A stretch of DNA of 64,000 bases, taken from the NCBI GenBank assembly GCA_965277595.1, contig CBDIDH010000001.1, forward strand, positions 620,001 to 684,000. The letters are read 5' to 3'. Position 1 is the first letter of the stretch. Every line of letters begins with the position of its first letter. A program made the position numbers and the translations under genes. Shown piece by piece: positions 33,967-43,709 of this stretch. Source of the DNA: CBDIDH01 sp965277595. Its GTDB lineage: Bacteria; Planctomycetota; Planctomycetia; Isosphaerales; Isosphaeraceae. The notes beneath the pieces were generated by a model. The model did no database searches. It saw nothing but the letters and a program-made list of their open reading frames with translations, and had not been told where the DNA came from.

Positions 33967-36900
33967 GATCGAGCCACGGGTCTCACGCGTCGGGGGGACG
34001 ATCGCAGTCGCACGATGGGACGATCGGAAGGCGTCCGGCGATTGACACCTTGTCCGCCATTGAAGGCGAACGGAGCGGAAACGTCTCGACCGGCCATCTC
34101 TCGATGCTCGACGTCTTGCTGGCCGAGTTCACAAATCGTTGGGATCGCGGGGAATCACCTCGTCTTGAGGATTATTTAGAACGCCTGCCGCGCGAGAGTC
34201 GGCGAGATCGGGTGGAGCTGATCTTCCGCGAGTTTTGTCTGGCGGGATGGGCTGGCCTGAACCCTTGCCCGGAAGAGTATCAGGCGCGTTTTCCCGAGCA
34301 CGCCGAGGCGCTGGAGCGGCTCTTCCAGGTGGATGACGTTCTTGGATCGGCCGGTTTGCAACTCTGGGAGGAAGCGTCGGAGCCGATCGCCCTGCCCGAG
34401 GTCGGCCACGAAGTCGGCCCGTACCGCTTGATCCGCGAGCTGGGCCGAGGGGCCTTTGCTCGCGTTTTTCTTGCCGAGCAGGCGAATCTGGATGACCGGC
34501 TCGTAGTCGTCAAGGTTTCCAACCGGATCACCTCCGAGCCCGCCTTGCTGGCAAGGGCCGGACACCCGCACATCGCCGAGGTACTCTGGCACGGTGACGC
34601 GGACGACGGGGCCTTGCAGCTTATTTGCATGCCCTTTCTGGGTGGAGCCTCGCTCTCGGCGGTGCTCGGCCTGCGCGATGGAGGAGGCCCGCGCCCCGGT
34701 TCGGGCCGCGACTTGCTTTCCGACCTGGACCGCGTTTCCGCCGATGGATACCTGCCCCCCCGATCGGGTCGACCGGCTCGTGAATTACTGGCCCGCCTCT
34801 CGTATCCGAGGGCGACGGCCTGGGTCGTGGCTCGACTCGCCGAGGCGCTTGATTATGCCTACGCTCGCGGAGTCTTGCACGGCGACGTCAAGCCTTCAAA
34901 CGTCCTCCTGACGGCGGACGGCATGCCGATGCTCCTGGACTTCAACCTCTCCGTCGGGTATCGCCCTTCGGTTGGCCCACGGGCCTCGGCGGGAGATTCG
35001 GGGGGCACTCTGGCCTACATGGCCCCCGAACGGCTTCGAACCGTGGCCGAGCCCGGCAAGTCGCCTCGCTCGACGACCTCCGACCGTCACCGGGCCGACA
35101 TCTACTCGCTGGGCGTCCTGCTTCTGGAGATGCTGACCGGAGCACCTCCAGAACCTCCCAAAAACGGGGCTCTGTCGCCCAGGGAAGTCGCCGAATTTTA
35201 TGTTTCGACACGTGAGCACGACAGCGAGGTTATCCTTCGATCGGTTGGCACGCCTCTTCCGGCCGGACTCAAATCGGTGCTCGCGCGTTGCCTTGCCCCC
35301 GACCCGGCGGACCGATACAGCCGGGCCTCGGAACTGGCCGAAGACCTGGACCTCTGGCGCTCGGACCGCGCTCTCGCCTTTGCCCACGAGCCGGGTTTTG
35401 TGTCCGGCCTTTTAAGGCGGGGTCGCCGTCGCAAAGGGGCTCTCATCGCGCTGGCGGCCGGGATCTTGATCACGGCGGTGACGACGGCCGTTGCCTGGCG
35501 GCAGGCGGACCGTCTCCATCAACTCCGCGCCATCCAGAACTACACGCAGATTATCGACGGCGAGGAGGGCGTTGCATTTCAGGTCCGACGTCCGGGCCTT
35601 GGGCTGGTCAAACCGCAAGGGACCCCGGCCGAGACGGCCAGGCGGCGTCTTGATCGATATGGTGTTCTTGAAGCGGGCGGACAGTGGCGCGAGCGCGAGG
35701 ATTTCCGGTCGTTATCACCTGCCGATCGGAACGACCTGGAAGCCTGGCTTCTTGAACAGACGCTTCGATTCGCGCATGCCCTTGGTGATCGTCCCGAGTC
35801 GCCGGCCGACTGGAATCGAGCCCTGCTCAGTCTCGAACAGGAAACCATCGCCGCACCCTATGAAGCTCTTCTGGCGGAATGCCGGAAGCTCCGCGAGCAA
35901 CTCGGTCAGCCCGCGGACCCTTCGGCAAAACGAAGCTCAACGCCGACCGTCGCTCTTCAACCCTGGATGACCAACTACTTGAACGGCGTCGGCGCTGAGC
36001 TTCGAGAGGACGGCGTCGACGCCCTGAGTCAATATCGAGCGGCTTTGTTCAAGCGTCCCCGTTCGTTCTGGGCCAACTATCGCGCCGCGGCTGTGTCTTT
36101 CGCCGCGAAGGACTATCACGAAGCCGCGCGCCGTCTTGAGGTCTGCGTCGTTCAGCGCCCCGAGAATCCGGTCCTGCGACGCCAACTGGCCGGCTGCCTC
36201 TACTGGGATCACCGCTATCAAGAGGCCGTCACGCAATGCGATCGTGCGCAGGCCCTCGATCCCGACCATGCCGAAACCTACGTGACCCGGTCCTTCCTTC
36301 GGATTGAACTCGGGCAGTTCCAGGAATTCGTGAAGGACCTCAACCTTTACGACGCCCTCATGGGACGCCGACGACGCGCGTCGTCGGAACGTCCCCGGCT
36401 GGATATCGCACAGTCGTTTGGCGGGCTCAGTCGCGAAGTTGATCGACCCGATTCCTTGCCCAATCAAGGCCCCCTGCTCGATCCCGGCGAGGCCGTTGTT
36501 CGGAATGAACTCGCCCACCGGCTTTTGAAGGCCGGTCAGCACGAGATCGCCCTCGATCAGTACGATCGTCTTCTGAAGTTGAACCCTGACGACCTCCTGG
36601 CGCGATTCAATAGCGCCGCCGAGCATGTCAATCTTCGACAGGGCGACGGTGAGCGAGAATTCGCCTTGATCGTGCAGGACCCTCGCATTGAATCGCTGGT
36701 TCGCGATCGTCCCGAGGCCATCTCCGCCTTCCGGTGGGCCGTTCCCTTTTTGATGAGGCAGGGGAAACTTCTCGATGCCTTGTACGCGGCCAGAACCAAC
36801 GTGAGACTTGCCGATCGCTATGAGATCCAGCAGGCCCAGTCGTATTACCAACTTGCCATGGCGACCGCCGTCTCCTCGAAAAACGATCCGTCGATGATGC

Positions 36901-37055
36901 GAAGCGCGGTGGATAGCCTGAGTCGGGCCTATCAAGTTGCTCTTGAAGACACGGATCAACGGCTCTCGCGATCGATCCGGGCCTGGTATCTCGGGGAGCC
37001 TGCCTTTGAGGGGATTCGGGCCGAATACGGTTTGGTTCCGTTTGTCGCTCGATAA
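33963..37055 (+). CDS. Membrane Ser/Thr protein kinase with C-terminal repeat region
   Basis: The 1030-residue protein has a kinase domain at about residues 150-470. The glycine loop is LGRGAFARVF from 160, the ATP lysine is Lys184, the catalytic loop reads HGDVKPSNVLL with Asp308, and the metal motif reads DFN at 326-328. The APE-like motif is YMAPERL. One transmembrane segment (ALIALAAGILITAVTTAVAW) follows near 495-515. The C-terminal 450 residues are helical repeats of the TPR kind. HGD for HRD and DFN for DFG are variations; the metal-binding Asp remains. It is translationally coupled to the ECF gene. Confidence 0.88.
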   Translation: MRSSHGSHASGGRSQSHDGTIGRRPAIDTLSAIEGERSGNVSTGHLSMLDVLLAEFTNRWDRGESPRLEDYLERLPRESRRDRVELIFREFCLAGWAGLNPCPEEYQARFPEHAEALERLFQVDDVLGSAGLQLWEEASEPIALPEVGHEVGPYRLIRELGRGAFARVFLAEQANLDDRLVVVKVSNRITSEPALLARAGHPHIAEVLWHGDADDGALQLICMPFLGGASLSAVLGLRDGGGPRPGSGRDLLSDLDRVSADGYLPPRSGRPARELLARLSYPRATAWVVARLAEALDYAYARGVLHGDVKPSNVLLTADGMPMLLDFNLSVGYRPSVGPRASAGDSGGTLAYMAPERLRTVAEPGKSPRSTTSDRHRADIYSLGVLLLEMLTGAPPEPPKNGALSPREVAEFYVSTREHDSEVILRSVGTPLPAGLKSVLARCLAPDPADRYSRASELAEDLDLWRSDRALAFAHEPGFVSGLLRRGRRRKGALIALAAGILITAVTTAVAWRQADRLHQLRAIQNYTQIIDGEEGVAFQVRRPGLGLVKPQGTPAETARRRLDRYGVLEAGGQWREREDFRSLSPADRNDLEAWLLEQTLRFAHALGDRPESPADWNRALLSLEQETIAAPYEALLAECRKLREQLGQPADPSAKRSSTPTVALQPWMTNYLNGVGAELREDGVDALSQYRAALFKRPRSFWANYRAAAVSFAAKDYHEAARRLEVCVVQRPENPVLRRQLAGCLYWDHRYQEAVTQCDRAQALDPDHAETYVTRSFLRIELGQFQEFVKDLNLYDALMGRRRRASSERPRLDIAQSFGGLSREVDRPDSLPNQGPLLDPGEAVVRNELAHRLLKAGQHEIALDQYDRLLKLNPDDLLARFNSAAEHVNLRQGDGEREFALIVQDPRIESLVRDRPEAISAFRWAVPFLMRQGKLLDALYAARTNVRLADRYEIQQAQSYYQLAMATAVSSKNDPSMMRSAVDSLSRAYQVALEDTDQRLSRSIRAWYLGEPAFEGIRAEYGLVPFVAR

Positions 37056-37150
37056 GCTCGTCGGGAAGTTTGAATCTTCCCTGCGAAAAACCGCCGGTCA
37101 GAGGCATTCATCGCCTTTCCTTGCCTCGCCTCGCCTCGGAAAAAGAATCG

Positions 37151-37193
37151 CCCTCGGCCGGTTGGTGCCTTTCCGCACACACCCGGCCGAGGG
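37151..37193. terminator. Hairpin after the kinase gene
   Basis: CCCTCGGCCGG (37151-37161) pairs perfectly with CCGGCCGAGGG (37183-37193) across a 21-base loop, between the convergent kinase and repeat-protein genes. No T run follows, so it may be a bidirectional terminator or a structural element. Confidence 0.45.
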
Positions 37194-37303
37194 TCGAAGG
37201 GTTCTCAATCGCCGGCTCAATCGCTATCGCAATTGGCGGCGAGGCGCACGCCTGGCAACATCAAAAGGTTGCGCCTGGTTCACCACGCTCGGGAACACCA
37301 GGC

Positions 37304-37960
37304 TCAGGCCGGGCCAACAGGACCGGTCGGAATGAGCGGGGGCAGAATCGGCGCCGTGCCTTCACCCGGAGGCGGGAGGATGTCGCCATCGTCCGTGACA
37401 AGCAAATCGCCTGATGGCACGGTGTAGGGCAGCAGATCCCCGCCCGTCATCGACGGAGCAACGGCCGGCGTGTAGTCCACCGTGATCGTCGTCCCGGTTG
37501 AAACGTTCATCGCCGGGTTGGCGATGATCATCGTCGGATCGGTCGGCGCGACCATCGGAGCGGTCGGCAGGTTCGTGAGGTCGGTCGGAGCCGTCGGCGC
37601 GACCATCGGAGCGGTCGGCAGGTTCGTGAGGTCGGTCGGAGCCGTCGGCGCGACCATCGGAGCGGTCGGCAGGTTCGTGAGGTCGGTCGGAGCCGTCGGC
37701 GCGACCATCGGAGCGGTCGGCAGGTTCGTGAGGTCGGTCGGACTGGTCGACGGGTCCATCGAGACGGTCGGAGTCGAGACAATGGCGGTCGGATCGTTCG
37801 ACGTCGCCGTTGCATCAACCGTGATGACGGCGTCGCCGGTTGCGTCGGTCGTCACGGAGGAGCTGATATCGGCAGGCGGAAGGGTGACGCCAACTCCCGA
37901 CGGGTTCAACTTTCGTTCCAGCGATTCCGGGGCATAACGGGCGTTGCGATACCTTCTCAT
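37304..37960 (-). CDS. LEPR-type protein with Pro/Thr-rich 17-residue repeats
   Basis: The 218-residue protein begins MRRYRNARYAPESLERKL, matching the planctomycete LExRxL N-terminal export motif. Its middle consists of almost four exact copies of a 17-residue Pro/Thr/Ala repeat (PTDLTNLPTAPMV core), giving a rigid extended linker. The rest is Val/Thr/Pro-rich with a Gly-Glu-rich end. No enzyme motif is seen; a surface adhesin or matrix protein is plausible. The start lacks a clear ribosome-binding site, so it is uncertain. Confidence 0.6.
   Translation of the reverse strand: MRRYRNARYAPESLERKLNPSGVGVTLPPADISSSVTTDATGDAVITVDATATSNDPTAIVSTPTVSMDPSTSPTDLTNLPTAPMVAPTAPTDLTNLPTAPMVAPTAPTDLTNLPTAPMVAPTAPTDLTNLPTAPMVAPTDPTMIIANPAMNVSTGTTITVDYTPAVAPSMTGGDLLPYTVPSGDLLVTDDGDILPPPGEGTAPILPPLIPTGPVGPA
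37548..37742. repeat. 51-bp coding tandem repeat, 3.8 copies
   Basis: Units starting at 37548, 37599, 37650 and 37701 are identical over the full 51 bases (the fourth is cut short near 37742). They encode the Pro/Thr-rich repeat of the LEPR-type protein. Exact identity suggests recent slippage expansion. Confidence 0.9.
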
Positions 37961-38272
37961 GGGTGAATTTTTCTTTAAAAAGGGCCCAAGTCGGTGTCTT
38001 TTGCCACGCTGACGGAAGCGGCCGGTCGTTCCGTAAGACACCATCGCCCCGGGCGGGCGCTGTGTTCTGCGATTTCAAAGAAAAATGAGTCACCCCGCGT
38101 GGGGGCGCGGGCGGGTGAGAGGCATTGCCAGAGGCTGTCTGGAGAGAGCCTCAGTCGGAGCCAGGGGCTCCGAACATTCCAGCTTATGCCACGTTTTTGG
38201 GGTTGTCATCCGGAATGGATGAGGAGGGGGAAGGGGCGGGAAATTTTCAGGAATCGAGGGAGATTCAAGGCA

Positions 38273-38860
38273 TCAACGGCGGGCGTCGAGCAGTTTCTTG
38301 ACGCCGCAGTCACCGCAGCCGCTTCCAGATCCGCAGCCTCCGCCTTCCGCGCTGCAATGGCCGCAGGAGTGTTCCGAGGCATCGTCAACCGCGTCTTCGT
38401 CGGGGAGGTCGCGCCCGACAGGTTGGAGCATCACGTCAAGCTCGCAGGCCGATCGAAAGGCGTCGAGCAGGCCCGAGACATCGAGACGATGAGGGCCGAG
38501 GTAATGCAGGACCGTTCGGCGGTCGTCGAGCAAGGGCTCGACATCGATCAGTTCAATCGGCCAGAGGCCGTCATGGAAGATCTTCTCGCACGCGGCAAAT
38601 CGCGCTTCACGCTCAAGATCGGCGGATCGGGCTCGTTGCAGATCGTCGTCACTTGCGACGCGAAGAATTCGGGCGGTGCCCGCGGCAGGAACGTCCATGA
38701 CGGTCCTTCCGGGCGTCTCGATCAGAACCTCACCCAGTTCGGTCCCTCGGTGTGAGCGGACGACGACTGTCTTTCCACGCTCAAAACCCGTTCCAGAATC
38801 CGTCGTGAACCGCCCGACCTGGCCTGTCAGCCCGTATCGGATCAGGTAGGAGCGTTCCAT
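38273..38860 (-). CDS. PSP1-domain protein with cysteine-rich C-terminus
   Basis: The 195-residue protein belongs to the PSP1/YaaT group. It shows GKTVVVRSHRGTELGEVL in the first part and YLGPHRLDVSGLLDAFRS in the second, the pattern of the PSP1 C-terminal domain. The last 40 residues carry a His/Cys cluster (HSCGHCSAEGGGCGSGSGC) that could bind a metal or an iron-sulfur centre. In Bacillus the homologue RicT helps mRNA maturation and sporulation control; a link to RNA processing here is inference. Confidence 0.75.
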   Translation of the reverse strand: MERSYLIRYGLTGQVGRFTTDSGTGFERGKTVVVRSHRGTELGEVLIETPGRTVMDVPAAGTARILRVASDDDLQRARSADLEREARFAACEKIFHDGLWPIELIDVEPLLDDRRTVLHYLGPHRLDVSGLLDAFRSACELDVMLQPVGRDLPDEDAVDDASEHSCGHCSAEGGGCGSGSGCGDCGVKKLLDARR

Positions 38861-39115
38861 GCAGGGTCCTTCGGGTCAGTCCTGGACGAAAGGGTGTTCT
38901 GTGAAGGGGAGTCAACATGGGGTTCAACTTCCATTTTAGCAAGCTTTCGTGAGAAGAGGCAAGGCGATCGGCTGCCCCTTTCAAAACAGCCGGCATCCGC
39001 GTTCTCGCTTTTTAGGTGAACCCTTATAATTCCAACGGTGCGGGGACGTCCGGGGCCTTGTGTGGATGTTGGTGGGTTCTGGCCCCTTGATATTGATCCA
39101 GACGGGAGCGACGCG

Positions 39116-41248
39116 ATGAGCCGGGCCCGATGCACACTCAAGATTCAGGGCCTGGATTGCCCTGTCGAGGCCGACGCACTGAGCGCCGCCTTGAAAGGCG
39201 CTTCAGGAATCTCCGCGCTCACGTTTGACCTGATCCACGGCACGATGACCGTTGACTACGATTCCAGCGCAACGAGCCCCGACACGCTCGTCGGCCTCGT
39301 CACCGATCGCGCCCGGATGCACGCCTCGATAATGGGTCGTCCTGACGTCGACGCTCCGGTTAACCCCTGGAAAGCGGCCTTGGGCCGATGGGGATGGACC
39401 GTCGCGTCGGGCTTGGCCTTACTCGCCGGGGTCGTCTCGCCCTGGTTCGGCGTCTCAAACTGGGTCACGCGAGTTTTTTATGGCCTTTCCGTCTTCGCGG
39501 GCGGGGTCGAGCTGTTCCCGAAAGCGATCCGAGGGTTGCGGTCGCTTCGCCTGGATATTCATGTTCTGATGGGTCTGGCCGTTCTTGGCGCCCTCAGCCT
39601 CGGTCAGTGGGATGAGGCGGCCACCGTGGCCTTTCTCTTTGGCCTTTCCGAAGGGCTGGAAGGGATGAGCCTGGACCGCGCCAGGCGTGCCGTCCGCGCC
39701 TTGCTTGAGGTCGCGCCTCAGGATGCCGAGGTTGTCGGGGCCGATGGCTCGGTCCGTCGAGTCCCGGCCGACCGGGTCGAGACGGGGGACCGGGTCCGAA
39801 TCCGGCCGGGCGAGCGCGTCCCGGTTGACGGCGCGGTCGTCGCTGGCCGGTCGAGCGTGGATCAAAAAGCGATCACGGGCGAATCGGTTCCTGTCTTCCG
39901 CGAGCCGGGGGACGAGGTCTTCGCGGGGACGATCAACGGAGATGGCCTGATCGAGGTGGAGGCGGCTGGACCACTCGGCGATGCCTTGATCTCGCGGGTG
40001 ATCGCCCGAGTCCGCGAGGCCCAGGCGGGCAAGGCTCCTGTCGAGAGGCGGCTCACGCGGTTCGCGGCCTGGTATACCCCGCTCGTCGTCGCGGTGGCTC
40101 TCTCGGTCATGACCGTGGCGCCTCTGATTCATCTTGCGACGGGGCAACCGGCCGGATGGCTCGCCTGGTTCTCACGGGGTCTGGTGGTTCTGGTGATCGC
40201 CTGCCCGTGCGCGCTCGTCATTGCAACTCCCGTGGCGGTCGTCAGCGCTCTGGCGTCGGCGGCTCGGCGTGGCGTTCTGGTCAAGGGGGGTCAATACCTG
40301 GAGGAAGTCGGACGCCTTCAGGTTCTCGCCTTCGACAAGACCGGGACCCTGACCCGCGGCGAGCCGGACGTCGTGGAGGTGGTGCCAACTGGCGGCCGAG
40401 CCGACGACGACGTCCTTCGGATCGCCGCGGCGCTGGGCGATCGCGGCGGCCACGTTCTCGGTCGGGCCATCGCCCGCCACGCCCGCGAGCGACGTCTCGA
40501 CGTCCCTCAAGCCCACGATTATACGTCGTATCCCGGCCTCGGCGGCCAGGGGCAGGTCGATGCCGAACCGTATCACATCGGCAGTCATCGCTATCTGGAT
40601 GAGGCTGGGCTCTGTATGCCTGATTTTCACACCCGGCTCGGCCACGCCGAACAGGAGGTGGGCACGTCTGTTGCGCTCTCGGCCCACTCTGGCCCGATCG
40701 GCTGGATTCGGCTGGCCGATCAGGCCCGGCCCGAAGCCGCGCGCGTGCTTGCCGAGCTGACCCGGCTTGGCATTCAGACGGTGATGTTGACGGGCGATAA
40801 CCGCAAGACGGCCGAGGCGATGGCCAGGGAACTTGGGATGTCCGAGCACCGCTCCGGCCTCCTCCCCGCCGACAAGGTTTCGGCAGTCGCTGAGCTCGAC
40901 GCCCAGCATGGTCCGACCGGCATGGTCGGCGATGGCGTGAACGACGCCCCCGCCCTGGCCGCTGCTCGGGTCAGCATTGCACTCGGTGGCGTCTCCAGCG
41001 GCGCGGCGATCGAGTCGGCCGATATCGTCCTGATGGCCGACGACCTTGGCGGCCTCCCCTGGGTCATCCGCCACAGCCGGCGAACTCTGGCTTTGATTCG
41101 CCAGAACATCATTTTGGCTCTGGCCACCAAGGCGATCGTTCTCGTTCTCGCCGTTTTCGGCCTGGCCAACCTCTGGATGGCGATCGGGGCCGACGTGGGG
41201 ACGAGCCTGCTCGTGACCCTCAACGCCCTCCGGCTTTTGCGATCCTGA
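39116..41248 (+). CDS. Heavy-metal P1B-type ATPase (zinc/cadmium type)
   Basis: The 710-residue protein is a metal-transporting P-type ATPase. Visible motifs are an N-terminal HMA-like domain with GLDCPVEAD, the transmembrane CPC motif (IACPCALVIATP), the phosphorylation site DKTGTLTRG, and the hinge GDGVNDAPALA. The HMA metal site has only the first of its two cysteines. The last membrane segment with ADVGTSLLVTLNALRLL fits zinc/cadmium exporters such as ZntA. The ATG at 39116 follows ACGGGAGCG and directly precedes the HMA domain. Confidence 0.92.
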   Translation: MSRARCTLKIQGLDCPVEADALSAALKGASGISALTFDLIHGTMTVDYDSSATSPDTLVGLVTDRARMHASIMGRPDVDAPVNPWKAALGRWGWTVASGLALLAGVVSPWFGVSNWVTRVFYGLSVFAGGVELFPKAIRGLRSLRLDIHVLMGLAVLGALSLGQWDEAATVAFLFGLSEGLEGMSLDRARRAVRALLEVAPQDAEVVGADGSVRRVPADRVETGDRVRIRPGERVPVDGAVVAGRSSVDQKAITGESVPVFREPGDEVFAGTINGDGLIEVEAAGPLGDALISRVIARVREAQAGKAPVERRLTRFAAWYTPLVVAVALSVMTVAPLIHLATGQPAGWLAWFSRGLVVLVIACPCALVIATPVAVVSALASAARRGVLVKGGQYLEEVGRLQVLAFDKTGTLTRGEPDVVEVVPTGGRADDDVLRIAAALGDRGGHVLGRAIARHARERRLDVPQAHDYTSYPGLGGQGQVDAEPYHIGSHRYLDEAGLCMPDFHTRLGHAEQEVGTSVALSAHSGPIGWIRLADQARPEAARVLAELTRLGIQTVMLTGDNRKTAEAMARELGMSEHRSGLLPADKVSAVAELDAQHGPTGMVGDGVNDAPALAAARVSIALGGVSSGAAIESADIVLMADDLGGLPWVIRHSRRTLALIRQNIILALATKAIVLVLAVFGLANLWMAIGADVGTSLLVTLNALRLLRS

Positions 41249-41258
41249 ATCGCCGCCG

Positions 41259-42419
41259 TCAAGGGCCGGTGAATGGTTCTCTAGGCGCCTCGTGGATGAC
41301 CGGCCTTGCCAGGCCCTGCAAACTCCGTATCTCCTCTTCAACGGCCTTGACCTGCCTGCTGCTGGCGAGGATTTCCAGCCTCGTCTCCGCGACGTGGGAA
41401 CCCCCCGGAGGCAATTTGACAACGCGCTGGCGATCTTTTTCAAACGGCTTTGGGTTCGGGTAATTTGTCCCCGGTTCCAGGCCGGTCACATAGCCGCTTT
41501 TCAATCCCCCCGTATTTTTCCAGAGCGTGAAGGCTGGAAGCTGGTTGCGATCGAACCGGAGGACAACCCCCTTGCCGCCATCGCGGGCGCGAAGCATCGC
41601 CAGGGTTGACGGGTCGCCGAGCAACTCATATAGATACACCTGTTCGGCGAATCCCGGCTCGGGACCTGCGTAGACGTCAAGAGATCCGAGCCCCTCGACC
41701 GCACGCGCGTTGCGCGGGACGACCTGCGCGGCGGGGGCCGAAAATCGTGATCCCTCTTCCAGGAACGGCGGCCCGAAATTCCAGTGATAAAGGATCTGCA
41801 TCTCCTGGGGCAGGTCGCTGAGGTTCTGGAACTCATCGCGGACGGTCAGCCAGTTCGCGCCGGGGCGAGTCGTGATGGTCGTCGCCATCCGGACCTGGCT
41901 CGAAAACAGCTTGGACTCATCGACATGGCCCTCGATTCGGATCGTGCTTTCAGGACCGTCGTCATCGATGTGGACGGCCACGAAATGGGCCGGAGTATTG
42001 GCGATCTTCCCGTGCAGGCCGAACGTGGCCGAGCCTTCGGTGTACGGGGCGCCGCTGTTTTCCAGGCCGCAGCGGGCGAGGAGTTCGTCAAACCCTTCGA
42101 GCCAGCCAAGACCTCCCCAGTTCATCAGGTTGACGAAAGACGGGTTGACCGGTCCGTCTCTGACGGGCGACTCCCAGCCGAGGTCGAGTCCTTGAAATCG
42201 TCCCTTCCAGAGGCCCATGCCCCGAGTCGGCACGATCGAAAACGCGAGCGCGCCGTTATCGACCTCGATCAGGTCAACGCCCTCGCGTCTGCCGCCGTGG
42301 AGGGTTCGCTTGGTTACCGACCAGTTGGCCTCCGGAGTCGTCTTGAGGTCTTCGCCCCGGATCGCGAAACTTTCGACCCAGAGATCCTGGGTGGTGTCGG
42401 TCAGCGTGTGCGTGGGCAT
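41259..42419 (-). CDS. DUF4432 family protein (aldose epimerase-like)
   Basis: The 386-residue protein belongs to the DUF4432 family of galactose-mutarotase-like folds. It has a central beta-sandwich pattern with VPTRGMGLWKG, GPVNPSFVNLMNWGGLGWLEGFDELLARCG region and RNARAVEGLGSLD. Catalytic His/Glu positions cannot be fixed by eye. The ATG at 42419 is supported by GAGGA about eight bases ahead. It is convergent with the ATPase gene, with their ends only 10 bases apart. It may act in carbohydrate metabolism; the substrate is unknown. Confidence 0.82.
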   Translation of the reverse strand: MPTHTLTDTTQDLWVESFAIRGEDLKTTPEANWSVTKRTLHGGRREGVDLIEVDNGALAFSIVPTRGMGLWKGRFQGLDLGWESPVRDGPVNPSFVNLMNWGGLGWLEGFDELLARCGLENSGAPYTEGSATFGLHGKIANTPAHFVAVHIDDDGPESTIRIEGHVDESKLFSSQVRMATTITTRPGANWLTVRDEFQNLSDLPQEMQILYHWNFGPPFLEEGSRFSAPAAQVVPRNARAVEGLGSLDVYAGPEPGFAEQVYLYELLGDPSTLAMLRARDGGKGVVLRFDRNQLPAFTLWKNTGGLKSGYVTGLEPGTNYPNPKPFEKDRQRVVKLPPGGSHVAETRLEILASSRQVKAVEEEIRSLQGLARPVIHEAPREPFTGP

Positions 42420-42587
42420 GTCGTCCTCATCGTTTCGAGCGTCGGCCAGTCCTCGCTGGCACAGCATAAACGCGTCGGTTGGACCGGTCCAGCGCCGCGA
42501 ACTCTTCCATCCGGTTGACGCGGTCCGGTGCGGCCCTTTAGCCTGGCTACGGCCTTTTGATCCCGACCCAGCTCCGAGGGGAACCCG

Positions 42588-43583
42588 ATGACAGAGGCCC
42601 TTCGCCCCGATTGCCCCGACCGCTCGCGCCGCGAATTTCTCAAAACTCTGGGAACCGCCACTCTCTCGTCAACCTTCCGCCTTGATGACACCACTGCCGC
42701 CGCCGCTGTCACCACGATCTTGAAAACGCCGAGAGAAACCGCGGTTAGCCGGTTTTACAGGTCCTTGACCGACCTCCAAAGATCCCGGATCTGCTTTCCC
42801 GCTCACCACCCTCTGCGGACCCGTGTTCAACCCAACTGGGCGATCGTCAAGCCGACGATCGGCGACTTGCCTCCGAAACAGAGGGCCCTCTGTGCCGACG
42901 TCTTCCACGACCTTTGCAGTGAGGATGGCCGCAAACGATTTCTTCGTCAAATGGACGAGGATTACGGCGGGTTCGAGAACTACCACGTCGCCATTTTCGG
43001 CGAGCCGGATACCGATCAGCCGTTCGAGTGGGTTCTCTCCGGCCGTCACGCGACCCTTCGCGCCGATGGCAACCGCATCGACGGCCTTCCCTTCACCGGT
43101 CCGATCTTTTACGGCCATGCCGGGCAGAGTGGCAACGTCTGGAGCTTCCAGGGTGAGCTTGCCAGGACGATTTTCAAGACATTTGACGGAACGCAGACTG
43201 CTAAAGTTCTCGCAGCTAGATTCGCTTCCGACGACATCCGATCGACCAAGCAACGCGACGTCCAGAACTGCGGCTCTAACCTCAGTCTTGGCGAGTTTGA
43301 TAACCAACAAAAGGCTATGCTTTGGAATTATCTGAAAGGGCTTTTCTTGCCATTCCGTTCAATAACAGCCGCCAGCCAATCGTCCTTCCTCGGAGCTAAC
43401 GTTGTCGATAAGTTTTGCCTAACGAACATCCACAACAATGAATCAATTAATAGTTATATGTACACTAATTTTAAGTTTGAATCTCCGGTATGTTCTTGGT
43501 GTTTTCACGAGATCCCACACGTCCATGCTTGGCTGAACATTAACGAAGAATCACAGACGGGGAAAAAAGTCAGGCCATTGTAG
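42588..43583 (+). CDS. DUF3500-like protein with Tat signal
   Basis: The 331-residue protein begins with a twin-arginine signal (SRREFLKTLG). The body matches the DUF3500 family: YHVAIFGEPDTDQPFEWVLS and GPIFYGHAGQSGNVWSFQGE in the first half, and IPHVHAWLNI at the end. The last 120 codons are markedly AT-rich compared with the first 200, although the frame stays open and the family ending is kept. Function is not established. The compositional break suggests recombination or relaxed constraint. Confidence 0.6.
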   Translation: MTEALRPDCPDRSRREFLKTLGTATLSSTFRLDDTTAAAAVTTILKTPRETAVSRFYRSLTDLQRSRICFPAHHPLRTRVQPNWAIVKPTIGDLPPKQRALCADVFHDLCSEDGRKRFLRQMDEDYGGFENYHVAIFGEPDTDQPFEWVLSGRHATLRADGNRIDGLPFTGPIFYGHAGQSGNVWSFQGELARTIFKTFDGTQTAKVLAARFASDDIRSTKQRDVQNCGSNLSLGEFDNQQKAMLWNYLKGLFLPFRSITAASQSSFLGANVVDKFCLTNIHNNESINSYMYTNFKFESPVCSWCFHEIPHVHAWLNINEESQTGKKVRPL

Positions 43584-43709
43584 CTTGACAGTTGTGGCGA
43601 GCATCCGTACACTGAAACTCGAACTTGACGAGTTGCTAGCCTAATAGGTAGTGACTTGACTTGTCGAGATCCGGGGTTATGTTTGGCACTGAATAAGGAA
43701 GTTTGAAGA

